63,953 nucleotides of DNA from Kaistia soli DSM 19436 (GTDB taxonomy: Bacteria; Pseudomonadota; Alphaproteobacteria; Rhizobiales; Kaistiaceae), in the NCBI RefSeq assembly GCF_900129325.1, contig NZ_FQUP01000012.1:1-63953 (forward strand), in the 5' to 3' direction. The notes below the pieces were generated by a model, which was not told the DNA's origin, did no database searches, and worked only from the letters and a program-made list of their open reading frames with translations. The position numbers and the translations under genes were made by a program. Positions 1-7,999 of the stretch are shown here, piece by piece; position 1 is the stretch's first letter, and every line of letters starts with the position of its first letter.

Positions 1-255
1 GTCCGGCTGCGTCTGCTGGACGATGCGGATCAGGTTGGTCGAATCCGTCATGTCGCCATAGTGCAGGATGAAGCGCGGATGGCTCTCATGCGGATCCTGG
101 TAGAGATGCTCGACCCGGCCCGTGTTGAACGACGACGACCGCCGCTTGACGCCGTGCACGACATAGCCCTTCTCGAGCAGAAGCTCCGAGAGATACGCCC
201 CGTCCTGACCCGTCGCGCCGGTGATCAGCGCCGTCTTGCCCGTATGTGAAACCAT
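1..255 (-). CDS. gmd: GDP-mannose 4,6-dehydratase, N-terminal part (cut by window edge)
   Basis: First 85 codons of an enzyme that converts GDP-D-mannose to GDP-4-keto-6-deoxymannose in the cytoplasm, the first step towards GDP-fucose. The translated start ([19 protein letters not shown]) carries the Rossmann GxxGxxG loop (GATGQDG, residues 13-19). It is followed by family-typical stretches: [17 protein letters not shown] and [14 protein letters not shown]. The ATG is at 255-253. The gene runs off the left edge, so the YxxxK catalytic part is not visible. fcl at 6855 encodes the next enzyme, and the Wzc/Wza genes nearby suggest a fucose-containing exopolysaccharide. The start region and promoter recur inverted at the right end of the window. 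Confidence 0.95.
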   Translation of the reverse strand, partial: MVSHTGKTALITGATGQDGAYLSELLLEKGYVVHGVKRRSSSFNTGRVEHLYQDPHESHPRFILHYGDMTDSTNLIRIVQQTQPD

Positions 256-382
256 GAACTCTGTCGCCGCCCCGTAAAAGTTGAGCCGTCACTCGATGTG
301 CCGATGAGCCCGCACGCCCATACGCTTTCACATGAAGTTATGAAGGTTTTATGTGGCAGTGCAACATAAATGTGCAGCCGCA
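237..382. repeat. Left copy of a 146-bp inverted repeat (gmd promoter and start)
   Basis: Positions 237-382 are identical, as reverse complement, to 63808-63953, base for base. The repeat covers the first 19 nt of gmd and about 127 nt of upstream DNA. Identity stops at 383 on the inner side. On the outer side it reaches the window edge at 63953, so the true repeat may be longer. This could be a real inverted duplication of gmd or an assembly effect at a repeated sequence. Confidence 0.95.
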
Positions 383-753
383 TCATAACCCGCGATGTCC
401 CGCATGAACCCGCTCAGCCGCTTTCATACGCCGCCGCGACCGGCACCGCCAGCGCGCCACCGCCGCGATGAGCTATCCCCGCAATCATTGAAGACCTGAC
501 CAGCAGGAGCATTGGCGAAACTGAAGAATGGCACGCGTTGAAGATCTCGACCGACGACAGCGTCGTCTCAAGCAGGCGGCGTGCCTACCCACCCAGCCAT
601 GCTTGCCTGCCGGTCTGCGGGCGTGACGGCTGCTCGGGTGTCGCGGTCAGGAAAACCATGCCCCGATGCGGATATGAGCGTCCGCCTCGAAGGGTCGGCG
701 CCGGCGCCAGGATCGGCGGGCTTGATCCGAAAAGATCGGCAACGGCCGGAAGC
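383..753. other. Intergenic stretch, no gene seen
   Basis: No reading frame here has recognisable protein features; the frames on both strands look like compositional ORFs of high-GC DNA. It separates the gmd promoter from the 3' end of the J-domain gene. Confidence 0.6.
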
Positions 754-1371
754 TTAGCCTTCCACCCGCTGCGGCACCCAGACATGGCGAAACTTGTGCT
801 TCCGCCGCTGCTCCGGATGATCAGCGGTGACGGGCGCTGCCACCGTCTCGGCTTGAATGGAAGGCACGGGGAGCGTCTGCCCGGCTCCAGAGAGGGCCGC
901 AGACGCTGCGAGCACCCGAACCGACAGCGCTGCCAGATTCGAGTTGGCATTCCGGTCGGGATGCAGCCATTTCAAGAGCCACTTTCTGTGGTCCTGGATC
1001 AGATCGGCCGGGGCTCCCGGGGGGACACCAAGCGTCCGACTCGGATCGGTCTCCTGTTCGAACAGGACGACGAGCAAATATAGCGTCGCGATTCGCATCA
1101 GTGCTGCTTGGTCGAGCCCCGTCCTCGCAACCGCATCGGCGCAGGATGTCGGGCAGCCTGCCGCAATCCTGATCACGCGGATGATCTCAGGCGGTAAAGG
1201 CGAGCGTCGAACGCTCTTTACGAGACCAGGCGACCGATAGAGCCGAACGGCAACCGTCAGCGCATCGTCCGGCTTGATCGCCGGAGCGGCAGCTTGCGTT
1301 GCGCCAGAAGCCAACGACCGCGTCGTCGGCGTTCGACTGCGCCGAACGTGAGGTCCCAGATAATGGCGCAT
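754..1371 (-). CDS. J-domain-like (DnaJ-type) protein beside exopolysaccharide genes
   Basis: About 205 aa. The C-terminal half contains a short J-domain-like segment: TLGVPPGAPADLIQDHRKW, then LLKWLHPDRNA, which includes the HPD tripeptide needed for DnaK stimulation, then a helix (LAALSVRVLAASAAL). Before it lies an all-helical region (PPEIIRVIRIAAGCP onward). No Gly/Phe-rich or zinc-finger region is present, so it is not a canonical DnaJ. The ATG at 1371 is preferred over an upstream in-frame GTG at 1392. The gene is co-directional with, and just downstream of, the Wzc-like kinase gene. A chaperone-cofactor role in envelope or polymer export is inferred from position only. Confidence 0.72.
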   Translation of the reverse strand: MRHYLGPHVRRSRTPTTRSLASGATQAAAPAIKPDDALTVAVRLYRSPGLVKSVRRSPLPPEIIRVIRIAAGCPTSCADAVARTGLDQAALMRIATLYLLVVLFEQETDPSRTLGVPPGAPADLIQDHRKWLLKWLHPDRNANSNLAALSVRVLAASAALSGAGQTLPVPSIQAETVAAPVTADHPEQRRKHKFRHVWVPQRVEG

Positions 1372-1471
1372 TCTCGATTCCCACCCTCGCACCCGGTTGA
1401 CTCCAGGTTGCGAGCGGAAACTAGCCGATGCGTGCCTGGACCGCCAGACCTCAGTCCCGCCCGCTTGCGAC

Positions 1472-3742
1472 CTAAGCCGCTGGCAGCGAGGGCAGGTTGT
1501 CCTTGCCGTACCCGTAATAGTCGTAGCCGTAATAGGCGTAACCGTAGCCGGCCTTCTGGGCGTTGAACTTCGTCAGGATGCCACCGAGCATCTGGCTATT
1601 GGTCATGGCAAGCCGCTTCGTCGCGGCCTTGACGGTCTCCACCGGCGTGTCGCCGGCCGAGCAGACGATCAGCGTGCCATCGGCGACGCTCGAAAGCAGC
1701 AGCGCGTCCGCAAGCCCCATGACCGGCGCGCTGTCGACGATGATGAGGTCGAACGTGTCCCGGAACTCGGTCAGCAAGGTCAGCATCTTGGGGCTGGACA
1801 GGAGCTCGGCCGGGTTGGGCGGAATCGGTCCCGAAGTCATCAGCGACACGTTCTCGACGCCGCTTTCGCGAATGATCGCCTCGGGCTCCGCGCCGCCCGA
1901 CAGATAGTTGCTGAGACCGAAGCTGTTTTCGATGCCGGCGACCTTGTGCAGCGACGGATTGCGCAAGTCGGCGTCGATGACGAGGATCTTCACGCCGATC
2001 TGGCCAAACATTCGAGCCAGCGTCATAACGGTCGTCGTCTTGCCTTCCGAGGGCCGCGCGCTGGTCACCACGAAATTCCTGGGCACACCGCGATCGGTCG
2101 AGAACTGAAGCGCGGTTCGCGCACTTCGGTAGGCTTCAGAGAGCGCTGAATGCGGATCGGCCAGCACGGACTGGACCGACTGATCGGCGGGCAGCATGGG
2201 AATGACACCAAGGACCGGAATGCCCAAGAGAGCTTCCATCTGGTCAGGCGTCTTGATGGTGTTGTCGAAGTACTCCATGCCCAATGCCGCGCCAAGACCG
2301 AGACCAATTCCAGCGATCAGGGCGAGCATCAAGTTGAGAGCAAAGCGCGGCGAATATGGGCTGCCCGGAAGACTGGCCGTATCGACAATGGACAGTCCGT
2401 TCGCGGAACTGCCGCCGATGACGCTGATTTCCTTGTAGCGCTGCAGCAAGCCATCATAGAGCGTGCGGTTGGTGTCCGCCTCGCGCTGGAGCATCGTATA
2501 TTCGACGCTGCGGTTACGGGTGTCGATCAGCTCGGCGCGCGTGGCATCGAGGTCGGAGGCCAGCGCCTGTTCGCGCTGAACCGCGAGCTCATAGGTCGAG
2601 CGAATCGTGTTCTTGATCTTGTCGACTTCCTCCGCGATCTGCTGATCGGTGTCGTCAATGCGGGCCTTCAGCGCGACCATGACCGGGAAGCCCGGCTTGA
2701 AGGTCAGTTGCTTCGATTCGTAATCGGCAACCAGCTGCGAACGCGATGCCCGAAGCTGATCGATGATCGAGGGCGCCTGGGATCCACTCGACGTATTGGG
2801 GATGTCGGAATAGTCCTTCACATCCTTGACCTGCAGCCACAGCTGCTCTGCATTGGCGCGGTCAACAGACGCTTTTCCTAGGGCCGTGTTGAGATCGGCG
2901 AGCTTCTGAGAAAGAATTGTTTTCTGGTCGTCGAGCGTCACCAGCTTTTCGCGGTCCGCATAAGCAACGACCTTGCGCTCAGAATCCTCGAGCTTCAGCT
3001 TCACCTGCTGCAGCTGATCCTCCAGGAACAGGCGCGCATAGGTCGTCGCGTCGAAGCGGCGGTCGAGATTGGCCTTGATAAAGCCGGATGCGAGAGCATC
3101 GGCGATGCGCTGCGCCCGGCGCGGGTCGGAATCGCTATAGGTGATGGTCAGGAGCCGAGATAACTTGACGACCTTCGCCGAGGTGTTCCTGATGACCGTG
3201 GCAATTGCAGTCTTCTTTCGGGACTCGAGCGACCGCGGCTGCTCGGCGGGGGAACCGAAAATGAGTGCCTTGGCTCGCGCGACAAGCGAGCGATTGACCG
3301 GAGCCACGAAGCTCGGATCGTCAGCCAGTTTCAGATCATCGACGACGCGCTCAGCCAGCGATCGGCTGCTGATCAACTCGACATAAGTCGCGATCTCGGC
3401 TTGGTCGTTGGTTGGCTGCTGAGCATCGAGCGACTTGTCGCTCATCACGTTGACGGTGTCGGACGACGTCTCGATCGTCACATCCGACATATAGAGCGGG
3501 GTCGCCGTCAGGGTCGCGATGATGCCGATCACCAGGCAGGCGCAAACAATGCCGCCGATGATCAGCCGGTGCTTCATCACCATCCGGAACAGCCGGACGA
3601 TGTCCAGTTGGAACTTGTCGGCATGCGTGTCGACCGGCGCAGGCCCGTAGACATTGCGCGACAAAGCCGTCGAAGCGTTAGCCGGCGCCGAGGAAGCGCT
3701 CCACGTCGTCACCGCCTTGTCCGACCTTGGGTCCGCGCTCAT
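1472..3742 (-). CDS. Polysaccharide co-polymerase / tyrosine autokinase (Wzc/ExoP-like)
   Basis: About 756 aa inner-membrane protein that controls polymerisation and export of exopolysaccharide. An N-terminal Wzz-type domain is bracketed by two membrane segments (near residues 60-80 and 470-490), with a long periplasmic coiled-coil region between. The cytoplasmic BY-kinase domain has Walker A near residue 565 (ARPSEGKTTT), Walker A' (ILVIDADLRNP) and Walker B (LIIVDSAPVMG near 670). The C terminus is a tyrosine cluster (eight Tyr in AGYGYAYYGYDYYGYGK), the usual autophosphorylation tail. The ATG at 3742 follows GGGAGA; an in-frame TTG lies one codon upstream. It sits downstream of the export lipoprotein and the phosphatase that would dephosphorylate it. 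Confidence 0.93.
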   Translation of the reverse strand: MSADPRSDKAVTTWSASSAPANASTALSRNVYGPAPVDTHADKFQLDIVRLFRMVMKHRLIIGGIVCACLVIGIIATLTATPLYMSDVTIETSSDTVNVMSDKSLDAQQPTNDQAEIATYVELISSRSLAERVVDDLKLADDPSFVAPVNRSLVARAKALIFGSPAEQPRSLESRKKTAIATVIRNTSAKVVKLSRLLTITYSDSDPRRAQRIADALASGFIKANLDRRFDATTYARLFLEDQLQQVKLKLEDSERKVVAYADREKLVTLDDQKTILSQKLADLNTALGKASVDRANAEQLWLQVKDVKDYSDIPNTSSGSQAPSIIDQLRASRSQLVADYESKQLTFKPGFPVMVALKARIDDTDQQIAEEVDKIKNTIRSTYELAVQREQALASDLDATRAELIDTRNRSVEYTMLQREADTNRTLYDGLLQRYKEISVIGGSSANGLSIVDTASLPGSPYSPRFALNLMLALIAGIGLGLGAALGMEYFDNTIKTPDQMEALLGIPVLGVIPMLPADQSVQSVLADPHSALSEAYRSARTALQFSTDRGVPRNFVVTSARPSEGKTTTVMTLARMFGQIGVKILVIDADLRNPSLHKVAGIENSFGLSNYLSGGAEPEAIIRESGVENVSLMTSGPIPPNPAELLSSPKMLTLLTEFRDTFDLIIVDSAPVMGLADALLLSSVADGTLIVCSAGDTPVETVKAATKRLAMTNSQMLGGILTKFNAQKAGYGYAYYGYDYYGYGKDNLPSLPAA

Positions 3743-3775
3743 CAAATTCTCCCGAGAATCAGTCCCAAGTAGTAG

Positions 3776-4525
3776 CTAAAGCGCTGCCGCGAACGAAGCC
3801 GCGGGAATCGCCGACAGGAAATCCGTCCACGCCGAGCGTACGCCCGAAACCGGAACAACGATCGTGTCGCCGCCATAGACAACAGGGTCCGCCGCCTGGC
3901 CCTTGCGGATTTGAGCGACATTGAATCGTGCCGCCATCCGCTTGCCGTCGATCTGGCGGAAGATCACAACATTGTTTGGATCGGCCTGCCGAGGCATCCC
4001 GCCGGCCAAAGCGATATATTCAAGCAAGGTGGCGCTGCCCGAGGCGACCGGGAAACTGCCAGGCTTCGCGACCGAGCCGTCCACCGTGACCTTCTGGCTG
4101 TTGAACCCCGTCACTTGGACGGTGACCTGCGGCTGCTGGAGGTAGGAAGCGGCCAGCTTGGCCGTGATTTCCTTCTGCACATCCTGCACCGTCCGACCGG
4201 CGGCCCGCACGGAGCCGATCAGCGGCAGGGCCAGCGACCCGTCGGAGCCGACCTGGAACGCGCCGGAGAGGTCGGGCACCTGGAACACCACGATGTTGAG
4301 CGTGTCGAGAGGACCGAGCCGGTACTGCGCCGCCGTCGGCGCCGCATTGTAGTTTGGCGCCGGCAGCTGACCATTGCTGACCATCGGAGACCCGGCCGCC
4401 ATCGCACCCGAAGAGCCGCCGGAATACTTGTTCGCGAGCGCCTCGTTCGACGGCGAAGAAACCGATGAACAGCCACCCAACAGAGCAACGAACAAAACAA
4501 CCGCTATGGAAATCCGGACGGTCAC
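3776..4525 (-). CDS. Polysaccharide export lipoprotein (Wza-like)
   Basis: Outer-membrane export protein, about 249 aa. With a GTG start at 4525, preceded by AGGAG at good spacing, the protein begins with a compact lipoprotein signal ending in the lipobox LLGGC, lipidated Cys near residue 19. An upstream ATG at 4576 would give an unusually long signal. It then has a Poly_export domain (YRLGPLDTLNIVVFQVPDL to PQVTVQVTG) and an SLBB-type domain (VDGSVAKPGSFPVASG to VYGGDTIVVP). It lies between the phosphatase gene and the Wzc-like kinase gene, 33 bp from the latter, consistent with one export operon. It is shorter than E. coli Wza, as is common in alphaproteobacteria. Confidence 0.9.
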   Translation of the reverse strand: MTVRISIAVVLFVALLGGCSSVSSPSNEALANKYSGGSSGAMAAGSPMVSNGQLPAPNYNAAPTAAQYRLGPLDTLNIVVFQVPDLSGAFQVGSDGSLALPLIGSVRAAGRTVQDVQKEITAKLAASYLQQPQVTVQVTGFNSQKVTVDGSVAKPGSFPVASGSATLLEYIALAGGMPRQADPNNVVIFRQIDGKRMAARFNVAQIRKGQAADPVVYGGDTIVVPVSGVRSAWTDFLSAIPAASFAAAL

Positions 4526-4642
4526 TGAAACTCCTGTCGCGCAAAGCTGAAGGTTGGCCGCGCTGCTGAGATTCACTATATCAGTCGCGCCTCATGACGC
4601 AATGCGGGATGATCCCGCACTGCACCATACGGCCAGACAATT

Positions 4643-5461
4643 CTACGACGTCCGACTATGCCAACCAAGACCTAGACGAGCCAGAAAACTCTTCGGGGCG
4701 CCGCTTCTGGCGGCATGCTGGACGGCGTGTAGCGCCGGCATTCTCTCGGGCGGCAGATTGTCGATGATCACCTGAGGGCGCGTCAGTGTCATGTGGACAC
4801 TTTCGGCCTCGCCGAGGCGCTCCGCGATCTCATCGCGCGCTTCAGAAAGGTTGGGCGGCCGGCCGGTCAGGTTGTGAGCGTCCGTTGAAACAACATGGAC
4901 CAGCCCCTCATCGAGCATCTTGTCGGCCCAGCGCTGCACGCGCCGTCCGAACCGGCCCGTGACTGACCCTGCCGTGATCTGCACGATCACGCCCATGCGC
5001 ACGAGCCGCTCCATCATCGCATAATGCGTCTCGATCCAGGATAGACGCTCCGGATGCGTGAGGATGGGCACATAGCCAGCCGACATGATTGAAAAGATGT
5101 TGTCCTCGAGCCTCGGCGGCGGAACGTGATGCGGCGGCTCGAACAGGAAATAACGTGAGTCATTGAGAGAAGGGATGCGTCCCGATTTGAGGCCCGACAC
5201 CAGCTCGACGTCCATGTGGACGTCGGCGCCGATCGCCAGCTTCAGATCGATACCCTCGTCGGCGAGTCGCGCCGCGAGGATGGCCATACGCTCTTCGATG
5301 ATCGTCCGGTTGTTATTGTAGACGCCTGGCATGATGTGCGGCGTGCAGGCTGTCATCGTGATGCCATCGGCAACGGCCGCCCTCGCCATGGCGATCGAAA
5401 CTTCGAGGTCAGTAGCGCCGTCATCGATCCCAGGCAGCAAATGACAATGTAGGTCGATCAA
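4643..5461 (-). CDS. CpsB/CapC-type PHP-family tyrosine phosphatase
   Basis: Metal-dependent protein-tyrosine phosphatase of the PHP fold, about 272 aa, expected to dephosphorylate the Tyr tail of the Wzc-like kinase. Metal-ligand motifs appear in order: DLHCH at the N terminus, GIDDGA, ACTPH, GADVH, THPER and STDAHN. The start is read as TTG at 5461, which gives MIDLHCHLLPGIDDG, the usual family start, with AGGAG 8 nt upstream. The in-frame extension to 5554 has no family character. Gram-negative Wzc systems more often pair with low-molecular-weight phosphatases; here the CpsB type takes that place. It is first in the run phosphatase - Wza-like - Wzc-like. Confidence 0.9.
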   Translation of the reverse strand: MIDLHCHLLPGIDDGATDLEVSIAMARAAVADGITMTACTPHIMPGVYNNNRTIIEERMAILAARLADEGIDLKLAIGADVHMDVELVSGLKSGRIPSLNDSRYFLFEPPHHVPPPRLEDNIFSIMSAGYVPILTHPERLSWIETHYAMMERLVRMGVIVQITAGSVTGRFGRRVQRWADKMLDEGLVHVVSTDAHNLTGRPPNLSEARDEIAERLGEAESVHMTLTRPQVIIDNLPPERMPALHAVQHAARSGAPKSFLARLGLGWHSRTS

Positions 5462-5655
5462 ACAGCCAACTCCTGCAATCACGCGCGCGCAACCATTCTC
5501 GAAGCTCCTCGTGAGGCCACCCTGAAGGCGGGTATCGGCGCGGGCGCGACGCAACCGAACTCTGCCGAGAAGGCACCGACGAATATAAGCTTCTAATCAA
5601 GTGGAATTATGGCTGAATTGCGCCGCACAATATATATCGCGATGCAGCATCGGCA

Positions 5656-6489
5656 TCAAGGCCCCTGTGCTGCTGCAAGGAGCGGCGCTACGGCCGCAGC
5701 CTTCGGACGCAGCCGATCGATGACCTTGGGCAGCCGGGTCATCGCTTCCTCTCGGGTCATGCCCGCCAGAATGTCGCGATCATAGACAGCCGAAAGGAGG
5801 TACCAATCGAACAATCCGAACGTCCCGACGTCATTGTCGTCGTTATAAAGCGAATATGGCAGCTGATCACTGTCATTGGCCGGCCCGAGTGCCTGAGTCA
5901 GTTCCTCGGCGAGGCAGCTTGCGAATGCCTTGTCGCCCCGATCTGCCAACACGAAGACATAGGCGCGGTCGAGCACGCCGGTGGTGCGGTTCCACATGAT
6001 CGTCGAGCAGCGGCTGCCTTTGAGGAACGAGGCCTGCTCGCCCTTCGGCAGCGCGTCGGTGATTACGCGGCGATAGTTCGACCGATCGACGAGGAACAGA
6101 AAGATTCTCGCCTTGTTCGGATCATCCGTCATCGCGATCTTCAAATTGGGAATCGTCCGCGACAGCAGCCCGACAAACGAACGGACCTCGCCTTCACGCG
6201 AGGGAGCGGAGCTGCTGTCGAGCACCAGCACGCCGACGGGATCGACGAATTTGTTGACATACTGGCCCGCCTCCGCGCTCGATTTCGGTCCCTCACGCCC
6301 GAACACCGTCAGCGTGAAACCGCGCGTCAGTTCGGCGGTGCTGTAGTCGGCTGGGGGCCGGATGGCGGCTGGACCGGCAAGGGCCGTGGCTGGCAGGAGC
6401 GCGAGCGCGAGCAATACGAAAGACCGACCGAACTGCCGGAGGCGCGCCAGGAGAAATACGGGAATCGAGGTGAGGTGATGTGCCAACAT
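5656..6489 (-). CDS. Secreted DUF2927 domain protein
   Basis: About 277 aa. The ATG at 6489 gives an N-terminal signal peptide (hydrophobic SFVLLALALLPATALAG, likely cleaved after ALA near residue 37). The longer reading frame upstream runs into tRNA-Lys and is not coding. The body matches my memory of DUF2927: a conserved Cys followed by EELTQALGPANDSDQLPYS and SLYNDDNDVGTFGLFDWYLL near the C terminus. Function is unknown; an envelope or periplasmic location is inferred from the signal. It lies between the polysaccharide block and tRNA-Lys. Confidence 0.8.
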   Translation of the reverse strand: MLAHHLTSIPVFLLARLRQFGRSFVLLALALLPATALAGPAAIRPPADYSTAELTRGFTLTVFGREGPKSSAEAGQYVNKFVDPVGVLVLDSSSAPSREGEVRSFVGLLSRTIPNLKIAMTDDPNKARIFLFLVDRSNYRRVITDALPKGEQASFLKGSRCSTIMWNRTTGVLDRAYVFVLADRGDKAFASCLAEELTQALGPANDSDQLPYSLYNDDNDVGTFGLFDWYLLSAVYDRDILAGMTREEAMTRLPKVIDRLRPKAAAVAPLLAAAQGP

Positions 6490-6633
6490 GCGATCTGAAT
6501 TCCGCGACAGATCCCTGTTATCGGCGGCACCTCTCGTCGGCGCAAGCAGCGGCGCCGAGCGCCCATGCTTGGCGCTATTGACCCACCGCCGCGCGGCGAC
6601 TAGGTTCCGCGCACTTTCGCGCAGGTCCCTGAC

Positions 6634-6709
6634 GAGCCCGTAGCTCAGCCGGTAGAGCACGTGACTTTTAATCATGGGGTCATGGGTTCGAATCCCATCG
6701 GGCTCACCA
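6634..6709 (+). tRNA. tRNA-Lys (TTT)
   Basis: 76 nt cloverleaf. The acceptor stem GAGCCCG pairs with CGGGCTC, the anticodon loop is CTTTTAA (anticodon TTT), the T-arm is ATGGG-TTCGAAT-CCCAT, and the 3' ACCA is encoded. Confidence 0.97.
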
Positions 6710-6854
6710 GGACCTCCGCGACGTCCGCCGGAATCGGTCGCCACTCATGGCGACCGTGCCGCGATCCTGCCGGCTAGACAGAAAGGCCCTTTCGGGCAAT
6801 GCTGCGTCGCACAAGTCCACGCCAAAGCATTCATTCAAGGAAGGGTTGCTGTCG

Positions 6855-7799
6855 ATGACCGAGTTTTCGCTCTCGAATCGGCGGGTGTATGTCGCCGGGC
6901 ATCGCGGGATGGTCGGGTCGGCCGTCGTCCGCCGGCTTGAGCGCGACGGCGTCGAGGTCGTGACGGCGACCCGTGAGGAAGCCGATCTGCGCGACCCCGC
7001 GGCGGTCACCGCCTTCCTGAAGCGCACCAAGCCGGATGTCGTGGTCGTCGCTGCAGCCAAGGTGGGCGGAATCCTCGCCAACGACACTTATCCGGCCGAC
7101 TTTCTCTACGAAAATCTCATGATCGAGGCGAACCTCATTCACGGCGCCTTCACGGTCGGGACGGACAAGCTGCTATTTCTCGGCTCGTCCTGCATCTATC
7201 CGAAAGTCTCGCCGCAGCCGATCCCCGAAGACGCGCTGCTGACCGGCCCGCTCGAATCGACCAACGAGTGGTACGCGATCGCCAAGATCGCCGGCATCAA
7301 GCTTTGCCAAGCTTACCGCAAACAGCACGGCGTCGACTACATCTCGGCGATGCCGTCGAACCTCTACGGGCCGAACGACTATTTCGACCCGCAGAAGAGC
7401 CACGTCATCCCTGCCCTGCTCCGCCGCTTTCATGAGGCCGAGCAGCGCGGCGACGCCTCGGTCACCTGTTGGGGCACCGGCACGCCGCGGCGTGAATTCC
7501 TCTATGTCGACGATCTCGCCGACGCCTGCGTCTTCCTGCTGCAGAATTACTCCGGCTACGAGCATCTCAATGTCGGCACTGGCTCCGACATCACCATCGC
7601 CGAACTCGCCGACACGGTCCGCCGCGTCACCGCCTTCAAGGGCGAGATCGAGTGGGACAGGACCAAGCCGGACGGCACGATGCTGAAGCGCATGGATGTC
7701 GAGCGCATCAACGAGCTCGGCTGGCATGCGACGACCTCGTTCGAGGACGGCCTCTCCAAGGCCTATCACTGGTTCCTCGAAAACCCGATCCGCACCTGA
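6855..7799 (+). CDS. fcl: GDP-L-fucose synthase
   Basis: NADPH-dependent epimerase/reductase that turns GDP-4-keto-6-deoxymannose into GDP-L-fucose, about 314 aa. It is a short-chain dehydrogenase with nucleotide loop AGHRGMVGSA near residue 14, catalytic Ser in FLGSSCIYP, YxxxK in NEWYAIAKIAG, and substrate-loop stretches SNLYGPNDYFDP and RREFLYVDDLADA. The ATG at 6855 (MTEFSLSNRR) follows an AAGGAAGGG-like site; upstream in-frame ATGs would extend into non-conserved sequence next to tRNA-Lys. It completes the two-step pathway begun by gmd at the left edge, though the two genes are 6.6 kb apart and on opposite strands. Confidence 0.95.
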   Translation: MTEFSLSNRRVYVAGHRGMVGSAVVRRLERDGVEVVTATREEADLRDPAAVTAFLKRTKPDVVVVAAAKVGGILANDTYPADFLYENLMIEANLIHGAFTVGTDKLLFLGSSCIYPKVSPQPIPEDALLTGPLESTNEWYAIAKIAGIKLCQAYRKQHGVDYISAMPSNLYGPNDYFDPQKSHVIPALLRRFHEAEQRGDASVTCWGTGTPRREFLYVDDLADACVFLLQNYSGYEHLNVGTGSDITIAELADTVRRVTAFKGEIEWDRTKPDGTMLKRMDVERINELGWHATTSFEDGLSKAYHWFLENPIRT

Positions 7800-7999
7800 G
7801 GGCGCACCGTTCAGGCGGACGTCCGGTCGTCGCCTGAGCGTATCGCCGTCAGTGGCGCGCTGGTCTGGCAAATCCGAAGCCCGGCCTTGGTGTAACGGTC
7901 GAGCTTCTCAGTCAGAGGACGAGGCGGCGATCGCTTGATCCGCCGCCGCTGCTCGTCCCCGGTCACGCGGCAAAGACTGCCCGGACGACGGTCTCCGCC

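Noticed and set aside
538-1083. 181-aa plus-strand frame near the left end
   Set aside because: It overlaps the J-domain gene in antisense and has no domain or start signal.
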